Program-made: the position numbers and the translations under genes
Source of the DNA: an uncultured Clostridia bacterium
GTDB taxonomy: Bacteria; Bacillota; Clostridia; Christensenellales; Borkfalkiaceae
DNA: 64,000 nt
NCBI GenBank assembly: GCA_947631195.1
Contig: CANRKK010000004.1
Span: forward strand, 1 to 64,000
Reading direction: 5' to 3'
Part shown: piece after piece, positions 1-8,168 of the stretch
How the letters are laid out: every line of letters begins with the position of its first letter
Position numbering within the stretch: position 1 is the stretch's first letter
The notes under the pieces: generated by a model
What the model was told of the DNA's origin: nothing
Seen by the model: only the letters and a program-made list of their open reading frames with translations
The model's database searches: none

Positions 1-191
1 TTTGGGAAACGGCAGAACGATATGAATTGCTCCGCAATTTAAGATAATCACAACAAACATTAAAGCGTGTCATTTCGCGCGAGGGCTTTGCCCGCTGCTC
101 TGCCGAGGGCTCCCTTTGGGAAACGGCAGAACGATATGAATTGCTCCGCAATTTAAGATAATCACAACAAACATTAAAGCGTGTCATTTCG
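1..191. repeat. Tandem hairpin repeat, two copies of 77 bases
   Basis: The 77 bases at 1-77 recur at 115-191 (period 114). Each copy holds the short hairpin AATTGC-TCC-GCAATT (25-39 in the first copy) and ends in GTGTCATTTCG. The DNA between them (78-114) plus the start of copy two forms a bulged hairpin at 99-130, with arms TCTGCCG and CGGCAGA around an inner TCCC/GGGA stem. The same architecture recurs downstream of the tRNA at 42801-43285, so this is a dispersed family. No coding signal is seen. The array may extend past the window start. Confidence 0.8.
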
Positions 192-270
192 AACGATATG
201 AGACCCGCTGAAAGCGGGCGATTGAGCGAGAGAATCCCCCCGTGGACTGGTCGATGCAGGATAACAAGGT
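181..270. repeat. MITE-like repeat, left half
   Basis: This stretch begins GTGTCATTTCGA, holds the small hairpin CCCGC-TGAAA-GCGGG and continues GAGCGAGAGAATCC. The same order of elements, with a different but still palindromic inner stem, is found at 47403-47465, where the element is complete and ends in an inverted copy of its start. No right end is visible here, so this is probably a truncated copy. The rest of 271-490 shows no gene apart from the palindrome at 366-397. Confidence 0.55.
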
Positions 271-365
271 AACTTAAAAAATTTTTTGGGCGACCCGAGC
301 GTTAATTCCTCAACTTGCGTTAGCCATACATTCCGCTTAACGCTACAAACCGTTTCAACTTACAA

Positions 366-397
366 AGCGGCGGGCGCAAAAGTTTGCGCCCGCCGCT
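366..397. repeat. Perfect 15-bp palindrome in intergenic DNA
   Basis: The arms AGCGGCGGGCGCAAA and TTTGCGCCCGCCGCT are perfect complements separated by AG. Neither side has a run of T, so it is not a typical intrinsic terminator. It is more like a REP-type palindrome or a cruciform-forming element. No gene is seen around it; the nearest is the GGGtGRT gene, which ends at 545. Confidence 0.7.
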
Positions 398-492
398 ATA
401 AATATTGTACCTCATCACGTGGCTTCTTCCCCTTGGGGGGGAGCTCCCGCGAAGCGGGTGATGGGAGGGAATAGCATACTTTTCCCACAAAC

Positions 493-526
493 AAAAAAGG
501 GTTTTGAGCGCAATCGCCCAAAACCC
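493..526 (-). terminator. Intrinsic terminator of the nifU-like/GGGtGRT operon
   Basis: On the minus strand a hairpin built from GGGTTTTGAGCG and CGCCCAAAACCC (one bulged pair, 499-526) is followed by a T-rich run at 498-493. It lies 19 bases past the stop of the GGGtGRT gene, where the operon should end. Confidence 0.8.
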
Positions 527-544
527 GCGTTTTATTATACTTAA

Positions 545-1546
545 TTACTTTGTCATTGCCTCTTGAACGGCAACCGCAACGGCAACCGTCGCGCCTACCA
601 TGGGGTTATTGCCCATGCCGATAAGTCCCATCATCTCAACGTGTGCGGGAACGGAGGAGGAGCCTGCAAACTGCGCGTCGGAGTGCATGCGGCCCATCGT
701 ATCGGTCATGCCGTAGCTCGAAGGACCCGCCGCCATGTTGTCGGGGTGCAGCGTTCTGCCCGTGCCGCCGCCCGAAGCAACCGAAAAGTACTTAACGCCG
801 TTCTCGTTGCACCACTTCTTATAGGTGCCCGCAACGGGGTGCTGGAAGCGGGTGGGGTTGGTGGAGTTGCCCGTAATCGAAACGGAAACGTTCTCCATCT
901 TCATAATTGCAACGCCTTCGGGCACGTTGTCTGCGCCGTAGCACTTAACCTTTGCGCGGGGACCGTCGGAAAAGGCCACGCTGTCCACAACCTTAACGGT
1001 CTCGGTGTAGGGGTCAAATTCCGTCCTCACATAGGTAAAGCCGTTTATTCTCGAAATGATATACGCTGCGTCCTTGCCAAGGCCGTTCAAAATAACGCGC
1101 AGGGGCTTGGTGCGCACCTTGTTTGCGTTTTCGGCAATTTTGATTGCACCCTCGGCGGCGGCAAAGGATTCGTGTCCCGCAAGGAAGCAGAAGCAATCGG
1201 TCTCTTCGGAGAGGAGCATGCTGCCCAAATTGCCATGGCCCAAACCAACCTTTCTGTTTTCCGCAACCGACCCGGGGATGCAGAAGCTCTGCAAGCCTAC
1301 GCCGACCATCTTTGCTGCGTCCGCAGCCTTTTTGCTGTTGGTTTTTATTGCGATAGCCGCGCCCACGGTGTACGCCCAAACGGCGTTTTCAAAGCAGATA
1401 GGCTGCGTGCCGCGCACTATTTTATCAACGTCGATACCCTTTGCAAGGGTTATATCTTTACATTCTTCTATGGAATTAATGCCGTATTCTTTCAAAACGC
1501 CCAAAATTTTGCTTTCGCGTCTTTCATAATTTTCAAAAAGAGCCAT
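545..1546 (-). CDS. GGGtGRT family protein
   Basis: This 333-residue protein carries the name-giving motif GGGTGRT at residues 259-265 and belongs to the GGGtGRT family (Pfam PF14057), whose biochemical role is not established. Glycine-rich patches (GLGHGNLGSM near 101-110, GLIGMGNNPM near 307-316) and the absence of a signal peptide or membrane segment suggest a soluble cytoplasmic protein. It starts 2 bases after the stop of a NifU-like scaffold protein, so the two are co-transcribed from the promoter at 2311-2339. That pairing suggests a link to iron-sulfur or metal handling, but this is inferred from context only. An intrinsic terminator follows at once. Confidence 0.88.
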   Translation of the reverse strand: MALFENYERRESKILGVLKEYGINSIEECKDITLAKGIDVDKIVRGTQPICFENAVWAYTVGAAIAIKTNSKKAADAAKMVGVGLQSFCIPGSVAENRKVGLGHGNLGSMLLSEETDCFCFLAGHESFAAAEGAIKIAENANKVRTKPLRVILNGLGKDAAYIISRINGFTYVRTEFDPYTETVKVVDSVAFSDGPRAKVKCYGADNVPEGVAIMKMENVSVSITGNSTNPTRFQHPVAGTYKKWCNENGVKYFSVASGGGTGRTLHPDNMAAGPSSYGMTDTMGRMHSDAQFAGSSSVPAHVEMMGLIGMGNNPMVGATVAVAVAVQEAMTK

Positions 1547-1548
1547 AC

Positions 1549-2274
1549 TTAGTCAACCTCCTTATCTGTTCTGGGGTCGATATGCTTAACCGCTCCGGCT
1601 TCTTTGGAATATCTGCCGTAAGTGCCTATCGCCTTTTCGTACGCTTCGTTGGGGGAAAGCCCTTTCTTGATAAAGTCCGTCATCTTGCCGAGGGAAACAA
1701 ACTTATAGCCGCACACCTCGCTGTTTTTGTCAAGGGCGATGGCAATGACGTAGCCTTCGGCCATTTCAAGGTATCTCACGCCCTTCAGTTTGGTGCCGTA
1801 CATCGTGCCCACCTGCGAGCGCAGTCCCTTGCCGAGGTCCTCGAGCCCCGCGCCTACCGCAAGGCCGTCCTCGGAGAACGCCGACTGCGACCTGCCGTAA
1901 ACTATCTGCAAGAAGAGTTCGCGCATGGCAGTGTTTATTGCGTCGCACACGAGGTCTGTGTTGAGGGCTTCCAGAATGGTTTTGCCGGGCAGTATTTCCG
2001 CCGCCATAGCTGCGGAGTGCGTCATGCCGGAGCAGCCTATGGTCTCAACAAGAGCTTCTTCGATTATACCGTCCTTAATGTTTAAAGACAGTTTGCATGC
2101 GCCCTGTTGGGGTGCGCACCAGCCGATACCGTGGGTAAAGCCCTTGATATCTTTGATTTCCTTTGCCTGAACCCAAAGTCCTTCTTCGGGAATGGGGGCG
2201 GGGCCGTGCTCAAATCTGCCGGAGACGCCCTTGGCAACGCAAATCATATTTTCAACGTCTTTTGAATATTGCAT
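1549..2274 (-). CDS. NifU-like iron-sulfur cluster scaffold protein
   Basis: This 241-residue protein resembles the NifU/IscU scaffold fold, which holds nascent Fe-S clusters on three conserved cysteines. Candidate ligands are Cys53 and Cys60 (GWCAPQQGAC), Cys81 (TIGCSGMTH) and Cys110. It is longer than classical IscU (about 130 residues), with an extra C-terminal half of unclear role. The start is fixed by GGAGG about 8 bases upstream of the ATG. It is the first gene of a two-gene operon with the GGGtGRT gene, transcribed from a near-consensus SigA promoter. No cysteine desulfurase is nearby, so this is unlikely to be the housekeeping SUF system. Confidence 0.8.
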   Translation of the reverse strand: MQYSKDVENMICVAKGVSGRFEHGPAPIPEEGLWVQAKEIKDIKGFTHGIGWCAPQQGACKLSLNIKDGIIEEALVETIGCSGMTHSAAMAAEILPGKTILEALNTDLVCDAINTAMRELFLQIVYGRSQSAFSEDGLAVGAGLEDLGKGLRSQVGTMYGTKLKGVRYLEMAEGYVIAIALDKNSEVCGYKFVSLGKMTDFIKKGLSPNEAYEKAIGTYGRYSKEAGAVKHIDPRTDKEVD

Positions 2275-2310
2275 TACAATTCCTCCGATTTTTAATTTTT
2301 ACCGCTCACA

Positions 2311-2339
2311 ATTATAACACACCTTGCGTGCCATTTCAA
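2311..2339 (-). promoter_or_regulatory. SigA promoter of nifU-like/GGGtGRT operon
   Basis: On the minus strand TTGAAA (2339-2334) is separated by 17 bases from TATAAT (2316-2311). The expected start of transcription lies near 2304, leaving a leader of about 30 bases with a GGAGG ribosome site. Confidence 0.85.
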
Positions 2340-2372
2340 TTATCGCGGGCTATTTTTTCAAAAAAATTTGTT

Positions 2373-2418
2373 ACCGTATCAATATTTTTGTTTACGGTCG
2401 CCCGAAATGTTGTATAAT
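2373..2418 (+). promoter_or_regulatory. mcsA promoter with short inverted repeat
   Basis: TATAAT lies at 2413-2418 with TTTACG at 2391-2396 (16-base spacer). An inverted repeat ACCGTA (2373-2378)/TACGGT (2393-2398) overlaps the -35. Neither the CtsR heptad pair nor a CIRCE element was found, so this operon's heat-shock control, if any, is not the textbook one. Confidence 0.5.
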
Positions 2419-2468
2419 TATAGTGAAAGCCGCAATCGCGGCCGGCTATCTGCCAAAGGGAGAACGCC

Positions 2469-2963
2469 ATGCTTTGTCAACGTTGCAAACAGAAAATAGC
2501 AACCATAAACTTTGTGGAAATCATCGATGGCACAAAGTATGAAAGTCATTTTTGCAAAGATTGCTACGTCGAAGTGACGGGCGACTTCACCGAAAACGAC
2601 GGCAGCGTGTTCTGGACCAATCTCTACGGCGACGGCGGTTTGGAGGAGTCTCTTGCCTGCCCGGTCTGCGGCACGCGGTACGGCGACTACAGGCGCACGG
2701 GGCTTTTGGGCTGCGCAAGCTGCTACGATATTTTCAAAGAGCAGTTGCTCCCCACAATCCGCAATATTCACGGCAAGGACACCCACATTGGCACGGCGGC
2801 CCTCAACAACGACGAATACGGACTGCTCCGCAAGCTCAAATCCCTTCAGGAAAAGCTGGAAGAGGCCGTAAAGGCAAGGCGCTATACCGAAGCCAACCTG
2901 TTGAATAAGCAGATTAAAGACATAAACAAAAAATTGTACGGGGAGCACTACGAAGATGACTGA
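2469..2963 (+). CDS. mcsA: Arginine kinase activator McsA
   Basis: McsA is the zinc-binding adaptor that activates the protein-arginine kinase McsB in the Clp stress pathway. The 164-residue protein has four CxxC pairs (Cys3/6, 29/32, 64/67, 82/85), as expected for two zinc sites. A C-terminal UVR-type coiled-coil segment lies at about 115-155, the region that usually contacts McsB and ClpC. Its stop overlaps the mcsB start by 8 bases, so translation is coupled. A ctsR gene would normally stand directly upstream but is absent here; a divergent unrelated operon takes its place. Confidence 0.93.
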   Translation: MLCQRCKQKIATINFVEIIDGTKYESHFCKDCYVEVTGDFTENDGSVFWTNLYGDGGLEESLACPVCGTRYGDYRRTGLLGCASCYDIFKEQLLPTIRNIHGKDTHIGTAALNNDEYGLLRKLKSLQEKLEEAVKARRYTEANLLNKQIKDINKKLYGEHYEDD

Positions 2964-3987
2964 TTTATCCAAAATAGTTGTTTCCACAAGGGTGCGGCTT
3001 GCAAGAAATATCGAAGGCTACGTTTTCCCGCTCAGGTTGCAGGGCGAAAAGCACGCGCGGGAAATTGTCCGCCTCGTCACAAGCGGCCTTTCGCGGGTGG
3101 ACGGCTTTCAGGACGACCAGTTTAAGGTCTACTATATGAGCGCGATATCCGACGGCGAAGCGCAGATGCTGATGGAAAACCACCTGATTTCCCCCAACCT
3201 TATAAAGAATAAGCGAATCTCTGCGGCGGTCATCAACAACGACGAAAGCATATCTATAATGATAAACGAGGAGGACCACCTCCGCGAGCAGTGCATACTC
3301 AAGGGAATGGAGCTGGAAACGGCCTATCACACTATGGCGCAGATAGACGCCCGCCTGTCCAATTCTATGAAATTCGCCTTTGACGAGCAGCTCGGCTATC
3401 TCACCGCCTGCCCCACAAATCTCGGCACGGGGCTCAGGGCATCGGTAATGGCCTTTCTGCCCGCCCTGACCATAAACGGGTTGATGCCCAAAATATACCG
3501 CTCTATTTCCCGTCTCGGGCTGACCTTGCGCGGAGTCTACGGCGAGGGCAGCGAGGCGGAGGGATATATGTACCAGATAAGCAACGAGGTCACGTTGGGC
3601 GTCACCGAAAGGGAAATTTTAAAACAGGTAAGCGACGTCGTGACAAAGGTTGCCGAGCTGGAGGAGGCCGAACGTCTCAACATTAAAAAGGGCGATTCTT
3701 CCCTCGACGTAAAGGACGGCTGTCTGAGAGCCCTCGGCGTGCTCACCAGCTGTGCAAAACTTTCCACCAACGAACTTTTAAAGCTGTCGGCAAGCGTAAA
3801 ATTCGGCGCCTGCCTCGGCTATATAAATATCCCCGACGTGTCGGCGATAGACGATCTCGTAGTCAAAATGCGCCCCGCAAATATCAACGCCGCAGCCGGC
3901 AAGGAGCTTTCTTCCCTCGCCCGCGACGAATACAGGGCGGATTACGTAACAAAACACATAAAACAGATGATGCAGGGAGGTAATTAA
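2956..3987 (+). CDS. mcsB: Protein-arginine kinase McsB
   Basis: McsB phosphorylates arginines on misfolded proteins, marking them for ClpC-ClpP. The 343-residue sequence shows the phosphagen-kinase elements STRVRLARN (10-18), NEEDHLR (104-110), CPTNLGTGLR (152-161, with the conserved cysteine) and RGVYGEGSEA (192-201). RDEYRA at 323-328 matches the RDxxRA motif of the phosphoarginine-binding allosteric site. All parts needed for kinase and regulatory function appear intact. It overlaps mcsA by 8 bases and precedes clpC by 2 bases, as in other Firmicutes. Confidence 0.95.
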   Translation: MTDLSKIVVSTRVRLARNIEGYVFPLRLQGEKHAREIVRLVTSGLSRVDGFQDDQFKVYYMSAISDGEAQMLMENHLISPNLIKNKRISAAVINNDESISIMINEEDHLREQCILKGMELETAYHTMAQIDARLSNSMKFAFDEQLGYLTACPTNLGTGLRASVMAFLPALTINGLMPKIYRSISRLGLTLRGVYGEGSEAEGYMYQISNEVTLGVTEREILKQVSDVVTKVAELEEAERLNIKKGDSSLDVKDGCLRALGVLTSCAKLSTNELLKLSASVKFGACLGYINIPDVSAIDDLVVKMRPANINAAAGKELSSLARDEYRADYVTKHIKQMMQGGN

Positions 3988-3989
3988 TT

Positions 3990-6518
3990 ATGGAATATTC
4001 ATATCTCAACCATTTTACCGACAATCTTCAGCAGGTTTTTTCCGTCGCCGAGGAGGCGGCCAAGGTATATAATTCCACGTATATCGGCAGCGAACACATT
4101 GTCTTTGCGATGCTCAATTGTCCCGATTGCACGGCATACAAGGTGTTGACCTCCTGCCACGTTTCCGAGCCCGAATTCAGGGAGTTTTTTGCCCGTTCCA
4201 TCGATTTCAGCTCAAATATCCGCGGCTACACCCCTCGGACAAAACATATGATAGAGCGCGCTTTGGAACTTTCCGTGGATATCAACGGCGAGGATTCCCT
4301 TGCGGGCACGGAGCACATGCTTTTGGCGGTAATGTCCCAGACGGACTGTCTGGCGATGCGCATTTTGCGCGCCATAGGCGTAAGCGTAACCGCGCTTGCG
4401 GGCAAGATAGAGCTTGCCATCACGGGCAGTTTAAGCGACGACGATTCAAGCGCCGGCGACCCGTTTTCAAGTTTCGGCAATCTGTATAATTCCCACGGCA
4501 ACGCACAGGCGCCCAAGCCCCAGCAGAGCGAGTCCAAGCGCACTTCCCCCGCGCTTGACGAGTCCGTATTGAACTACGGCACCGACTTGACCCAAAAGGC
4601 GCGCGAGGGCAAAATCGACCCCGTGATAGGGCGCAAAAACGAAATAGACAAGATAATTCAGGTTTTGTCCCGCCGCACCAAAAACAACCCCGTGCTGATA
4701 GGCGAGCCGGGCGTCGGCAAATCGGCGGTAGTGGAGGGCCTTGCGCAGGCAATAGTAAAAAACACCGTGCCCGATCTTTTAAAGGACAAAATAGTATTTT
4801 CCCTCGATCTTGCAGGCATGGTTGCGGGTTCAAAATACCGCGGCGACTTTGAAGAGCGGCTCAAAAACGCGATAGAGTCCATCAGGCGCAACGGCAACGT
4901 CATATTGTTTATCGATGAAATCCACCAGCTCGTGGGCGCGGGTTCCTCATCGGACAGCAATATGGACGCGGCCAATATCTTAAAGCCCATGCTTGCCCGC
5001 GGCGAACTGCAGACTATCGGCGCAACCACCATAGAAGAATACAGAAAATACATCGAAAAAGACGCGGCCCTCGAACGCCGCTTCACTCCCGTGCAGGTGG
5101 AGGAGCCCTCGGTTGAGGACACGATCGAAATTTTGCGCGGCCTGCGCGACAAGTACGAAGCGCACCACAAGGTAGTTATCACCGACGAGGCGATAATCGC
5201 CGCCGCAACCCTCTCCGACAGATATATAACCGACAGATTTTTGCCCGACAAGGCCATAGACCTCATAGACGAGGCCGCCTCTCGCGCGCGTTTGAACAGC
5301 CTCAACTGCCCCGACGAAGTAAAGGAGTTGGAGGAAAAGTTAAAGCGGCTCACCCTCGAAAAGAACAAGGCGGCCAAGGGCGAAAACTACGCGCAGGCCC
5401 AAAAACTGATGGAAGAAATGAACGGCGTGCAGGACGAGATCAACAGGCTCAAGGCAGAGTGGAAGGGCGAAAAACAGACCACGTCCCCCACGATAGGCTC
5501 CAACGAAATCGCCGATATAGTCAGCGGCTGGACGGGCGTGCCCGTGGTTAAACTCACCGAGCAGGAGAGCGAAAAACTTTTGCACCTCGAGGAAAACCTG
5601 CACAAGAGAATAGTCGGGCAGGACGAGGCGGTGTCGGCCGTTGCAAGGGCTATCCGCCGCGCCCGCGCGGGTTTGAACGAACCCAACCGCCCCATAGGCT
5701 CCTTCATATTCGTCGGTCCTACGGGCGTGGGCAAAACCGACCTCGCCAAGGCGCTTGCCGAAGCCATGTTCGGCGACGAACGTCTTATGATAAGGCTCGA
5801 CATGTCCGAGTTTATGGAAAAGCACTCCGTTTCCAAACTTATCGGCGCGCCTCCGGGATATATCGGCTTCGACGACAACAGCGGCGGGCAGCTCTCCGAA
5901 AAGGTCAGAAGAAAGCCCTACAGCGTAGTGTTGTTCGACGAAGTGGAAAAGGCCCACCCCGACGTGTTCAACGTGCTGCTCCAGATCCTCGACGACGGCA
6001 GGCTCACCGACAGTAAGGGCAGGACGGTCAACTTTAAAAACACGATAATCATAATGACCTCCAACGTCGGCGCGGGGCAGATCAAAAAGATGTCCAACTT
6101 CGGCTTCAGTTCCTCAACGGAAGAAGAGGGCGGCTACGAGAACATGAAGGAAAACATCAACGAGGCCCTGCGCGAACAGTTCAAACCCGAATTCCTCAAC
6201 AGGATCGACGACATAATAATCTTCCGCAAACTCACCAAGGAGGAGGCGGGCAAGATCTGTTACAAGATAATCGACGGCCTTGCCGAAAGGTTAAAGGGCA
6301 GGAACATCAAACTTGAAATTTCAAGCGAGGCCATGGACGTAATCCTCAACGAGGGCTACTCCGAAATTTTCGGCGCCCGTCCCTTGAAGCGCACCATACA
6401 AAAGCGCATAGAGGATAGGCTCTCCGACGAAATTCTGGCAAACCACATTCTCCCGGGCGAAACGGTGACGGTGGACGTGGCCGACGGCGAGCTGGTGTTC
6501 AAATCGGAAAAAACTTAA
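3990..6518 (+). CDS. clpC: ATP-dependent Clp unfoldase ClpC
   Basis: ClpC is the AAA+ unfoldase that threads substrates into ClpP and reads McsB phosphoarginine marks through its N domain. The 842-residue protein has the Clp N-terminal repeat domain (1-150), a first AAA+ module with Walker A GEPGVGKS (about 237-244) and Walker [10 protein letters not shown], a short coiled-coil M domain around 440-490, and a second AAA+ module with GPTGVGKT (about 576-583) and [11 protein letters not shown]. The length is typical. GGGAGG stands before the ATG. An intrinsic terminator follows, so mcsA-mcsB-clpC ends here. Confidence 0.97.
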   Translation: MEYSYLNHFTDNLQQVFSVAEEAAKVYNSTYIGSEHIVFAMLNCPDCTAYKVLTSCHVSEPEFREFFARSIDFSSNIRGYTPRTKHMIERALELSVDINGEDSLAGTEHMLLAVMSQTDCLAMRILRAIGVSVTALAGKIELAITGSLSDDDSSAGDPFSSFGNLYNSHGNAQAPKPQQSESKRTSPALDESVLNYGTDLTQKAREGKIDPVIGRKNEIDKIIQVLSRRTKNNPVLIGEPGVGKSAVVEGLAQAIVKNTVPDLLKDKIVFSLDLAGMVAGSKYRGDFEERLKNAIESIRRNGNVILFIDEIHQLVGAGSSSDSNMDAANILKPMLARGELQTIGATTIEEYRKYIEKDAALERRFTPVQVEEPSVEDTIEILRGLRDKYEAHHKVVITDEAIIAAATLSDRYITDRFLPDKAIDLIDEAASRARLNSLNCPDEVKELEEKLKRLTLEKNKAAKGENYAQAQKLMEEMNGVQDEINRLKAEWKGEKQTTSPTIGSNEIADIVSGWTGVPVVKLTEQESEKLLHLEENLHKRIVGQDEAVSAVARAIRRARAGLNEPNRPIGSFIFVGPTGVGKTDLAKALAEAMFGDERLMIRLDMSEFMEKHSVSKLIGAPPGYIGFDDNSGGQLSEKVRRKPYSVVLFDEVEKAHPDVFNVLLQILDDGRLTDSKGRTVNFKNTIIIMTSNVGAGQIKKMSNFGFSSSTEEEGGYENMKENINEALREQFKPEFLNRIDDIIIFRKLTKEEAGKICYKIIDGLAERLKGRNIKLEISSEAMDVILNEGYSEIFGARPLKRTIQKRIEDRLSDEILANHILPGETVTVDVADGELVFKSEKT

Positions 6519-6536
6519 TACGTATTGAGTTTTTAA

Positions 6537-6571
6537 GGCGTTCTACCAACGGTAGAGCGCCTGATTTTTTC
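6537..6571 (+). terminator. Intrinsic terminator after clpC
   Basis: An 11-bp stem GGCGTTCTACC/GGTAGAGCGCC (one G-U pair, loop AAC) is followed by GATTTTTT. The GGTAGAGCGCC arm recurs just downstream at 6572-6582 without a partner. Confidence 0.88.
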
Positions 6572-6690
6572 GGTAGAGCGCCCCAATCGGCTCTCCACGC
6601 GCGGTTTTTCAAAACGTAGAGCCGCCGCGCGCAACAGTAGGTTTATTTTTTGCCGCGCCGCGCTATAATTAAAATATGCGAGGTGACAAA

Positions 6691-7383
6691 ATGAAACAAG
6701 CGTCGGTGATAACCGTTACAAATTCAAAGGGCAAAACGCACGTTTTCCCCGTGTTTTACACCAAGGGCGAGGAGATATTCAACGCCGTGTCGCACATAGT
6801 GGGCGGCGCGTTCGGTTTAACTGCCCTGATCGTCGGGCTGATTTTTTCTTGGCCGTCGGGCGTAAAAACGGCGGCGGTGGCCGTTTTCGGGATAAGCATA
6901 ATAGTGCTGTACACGATGAGCGCCCTCTATCATTTTTTGCCAAACGGCAGGGCAAAGGCGGTGTTCAGAATTTTCGATCACTGCACGATTTTTTTGCTGA
7001 TTGCGGGCACGTACACGCCCTTCTGCCTCATACCGCTCGGCGGCACGCCCTTTTGCGTGCCCATACTTGCGGCCGAGTGGGGGCTGGCCGTCCTCGGCAT
7101 AACGGGCAACGCGATAGCCATGGAAAACAAGGTGATAAAGGGGCTCTCTATGGCCTGCTATTTTGTCATGGGCTGGCTAATACTGATAGCCTTTGCGCCG
7201 CTGTACGCCAATCTCACGGCGGCAAGTTTTTGGCTCCTGGTTGCGGGCGGGGTCGCCTACACGTCGGGCATAATATTCTATGCGTTCGGCAAGCGCGTAA
7301 AATATTTCCATTCCGTATGGCACCTGTTCGACCTTGCGGGCACCGCGCTGCAATTTGCTTCCATATTAATTATGATTATATAA
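6691..7383 (+). CDS. Hemolysin III family membrane protein
   Basis: This member of the PAQR/hemolysin III superfamily has about seven predicted membrane spans. The family's metal-site residues are visible: EEIFNAVSH near the N terminus, SALYHF, DHCTIFLLIAGTYTPF, and HSVWHLFD near the C terminus. Bacterial members are linked to membrane-fluidity control. The ATG at 6691 is chosen over one at 6676 because GAGGTG (6680-6685) lies between them at proper spacing. TATAAT at 6664-6669 would start transcription near 6676. The protein is about 230 residues. The next gene has its own promoter, so this one is likely monocistronic. Confidence 0.88.
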   Translation: MKQASVITVTNSKGKTHVFPVFYTKGEEIFNAVSHIVGGAFGLTALIVGLIFSWPSGVKTAAVAVFGISIIVLYTMSALYHFLPNGRAKAVFRIFDHCTIFLLIAGTYTPFCLIPLGGTPFCVPILAAEWGLAVLGITGNAIAMENKVIKGLSMACYFVMGWLILIAFAPLYANLTAASFWLLVAGGVAYTSGIIFYAFGKRVKYFHSVWHLFDLAGTALQFASILIMII

Positions 7384-7393
7384 TTCCTTTTCT

Positions 7394-7422
7394 TTGACTT
7401 TGCCGTCCGCGGGTGATATAAT
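7394..7422 (+). promoter_or_regulatory. SigA promoter of FNT gene
   Basis: TTGACT (7394-7399), a 17-base spacer and TATAAT (7417-7422), preceded by TG in the extended -10 position (7414-7415). It begins only 10 bases after the upstream stop codon. Confidence 0.88.
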
Positions 7423-7450
7423 TTGTATATTCACGGCAGAGGAGGCGGCA

Positions 7451-8122
7451 ATGAAAAACAGCGCACTTTCGGTTTTAAAGAAAATTATAGACGGCATACT
7501 CGCGGGTATGCTCATTTCATTGGGCGGGGCGGTATTTTTGGCGTGCTACAATCCCGAGCTCCCCTATATGCGCTGCGTGGGCGCGCTGCTGTTTACGCTC
7601 GCCCTCGTCTGCATCTGCATGCGCGGCTATTCGCTCTACACGGGCAAGATAGGCCTCGTCCCCGAAAAGCACTCCAAAGAGGATATCTCGGTACTGCTTT
7701 TGTCCCTTTTGGGCAACGCCATAGGCACGATAGCTTTCGGATATCTCATAGGCTGGGTTTTGCCCAACATAAAGGAGACGGCTACAACGCTCTGCCTTTC
7801 AAAACTTACACAGGGCTACGGTTTCGGGCTGCTGCGCGCCGTGCTCTGCGGCATATTGGTGTATCTTTCGGTGGATATCTACCGCAACAACAAAACGGCT
7901 CTCGGCATACTTTTGTGTATCCCCGCGTTTATTTTGAGCGGCTACGAGCACTCCATCGCCGATATCTTCTATTTTGCCGCGGGCAACGTCGTATCCTGGC
8001 AGGCGCTCGGCTATCTTGTAATGATTATTTTGGGCAACTCCATAGGCGGACTGCTTATTCCCGTGCTGCAGCTCGTCCGTCCCAAACAGCAAAACGGAGA
8101 CGGCGGCGGCCAATCAAAGTGA
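7451..8122 (+). CDS. Formate/nitrite transporter (FNT) family protein
   Basis: FNT proteins are pentameric channels for formate, nitrite or related small monovalent anions. The 223-residue sequence has six hydrophobic segments. GYEHSIADIFY carries the conserved central histidine lining the pore, and ILGNSIGG near the C terminus matches the family's second half-repeat. The ATG at 7451 follows GAGGAGG; upstream in-frame ATGs sit inside the promoter. It is shorter than FocA (about 285), mainly at the termini and loops. The substrate cannot be told from sequence alone; no formate-lyase or nitrite gene is nearby. Confidence 0.85.
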   Translation: MKNSALSVLKKIIDGILAGMLISLGGAVFLACYNPELPYMRCVGALLFTLALVCICMRGYSLYTGKIGLVPEKHSKEDISVLLLSLLGNAIGTIAFGYLIGWVLPNIKETATTLCLSKLTQGYGFGLLRAVLCGILVYLSVDIYRNNKTALGILLCIPAFILSGYEHSIADIFYFAAGNVVSWQALGYLVMIILGNSIGGLLIPVLQLVRPKQQNGDGGGQSK

Positions 8123-8127
8123 CTTAA

Positions 8128-8163
8128 CAAAAAAACCGCGGGCGGCAATTTGCCGCCCGTTTA
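8128..8163. terminator. Bidirectional terminator between FNT gene and cwlD
   Basis: CGGGCGGCAA (8139-8148) and TTGCCGCCCG (8150-8159) form a strong hairpin with an A-run upstream and a short T-run downstream. It can end both converging transcripts. Confidence 0.85.
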
Positions 8164-8168
8164 ACGTG

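Noticed and set aside
286-474. Plus-strand 62-codon frame in the leading intergenic region
   Set aside because: It runs through a perfect palindrome and repeat DNA, has no ribosome site, and its composition does not look coding.
563-1552. Long plus-strand frame (329 codons) opposite the GGGtGRT gene
   Set aside because: It is a mirror of a clearly coding minus-strand gene; the protein is low-complexity and matches no family.
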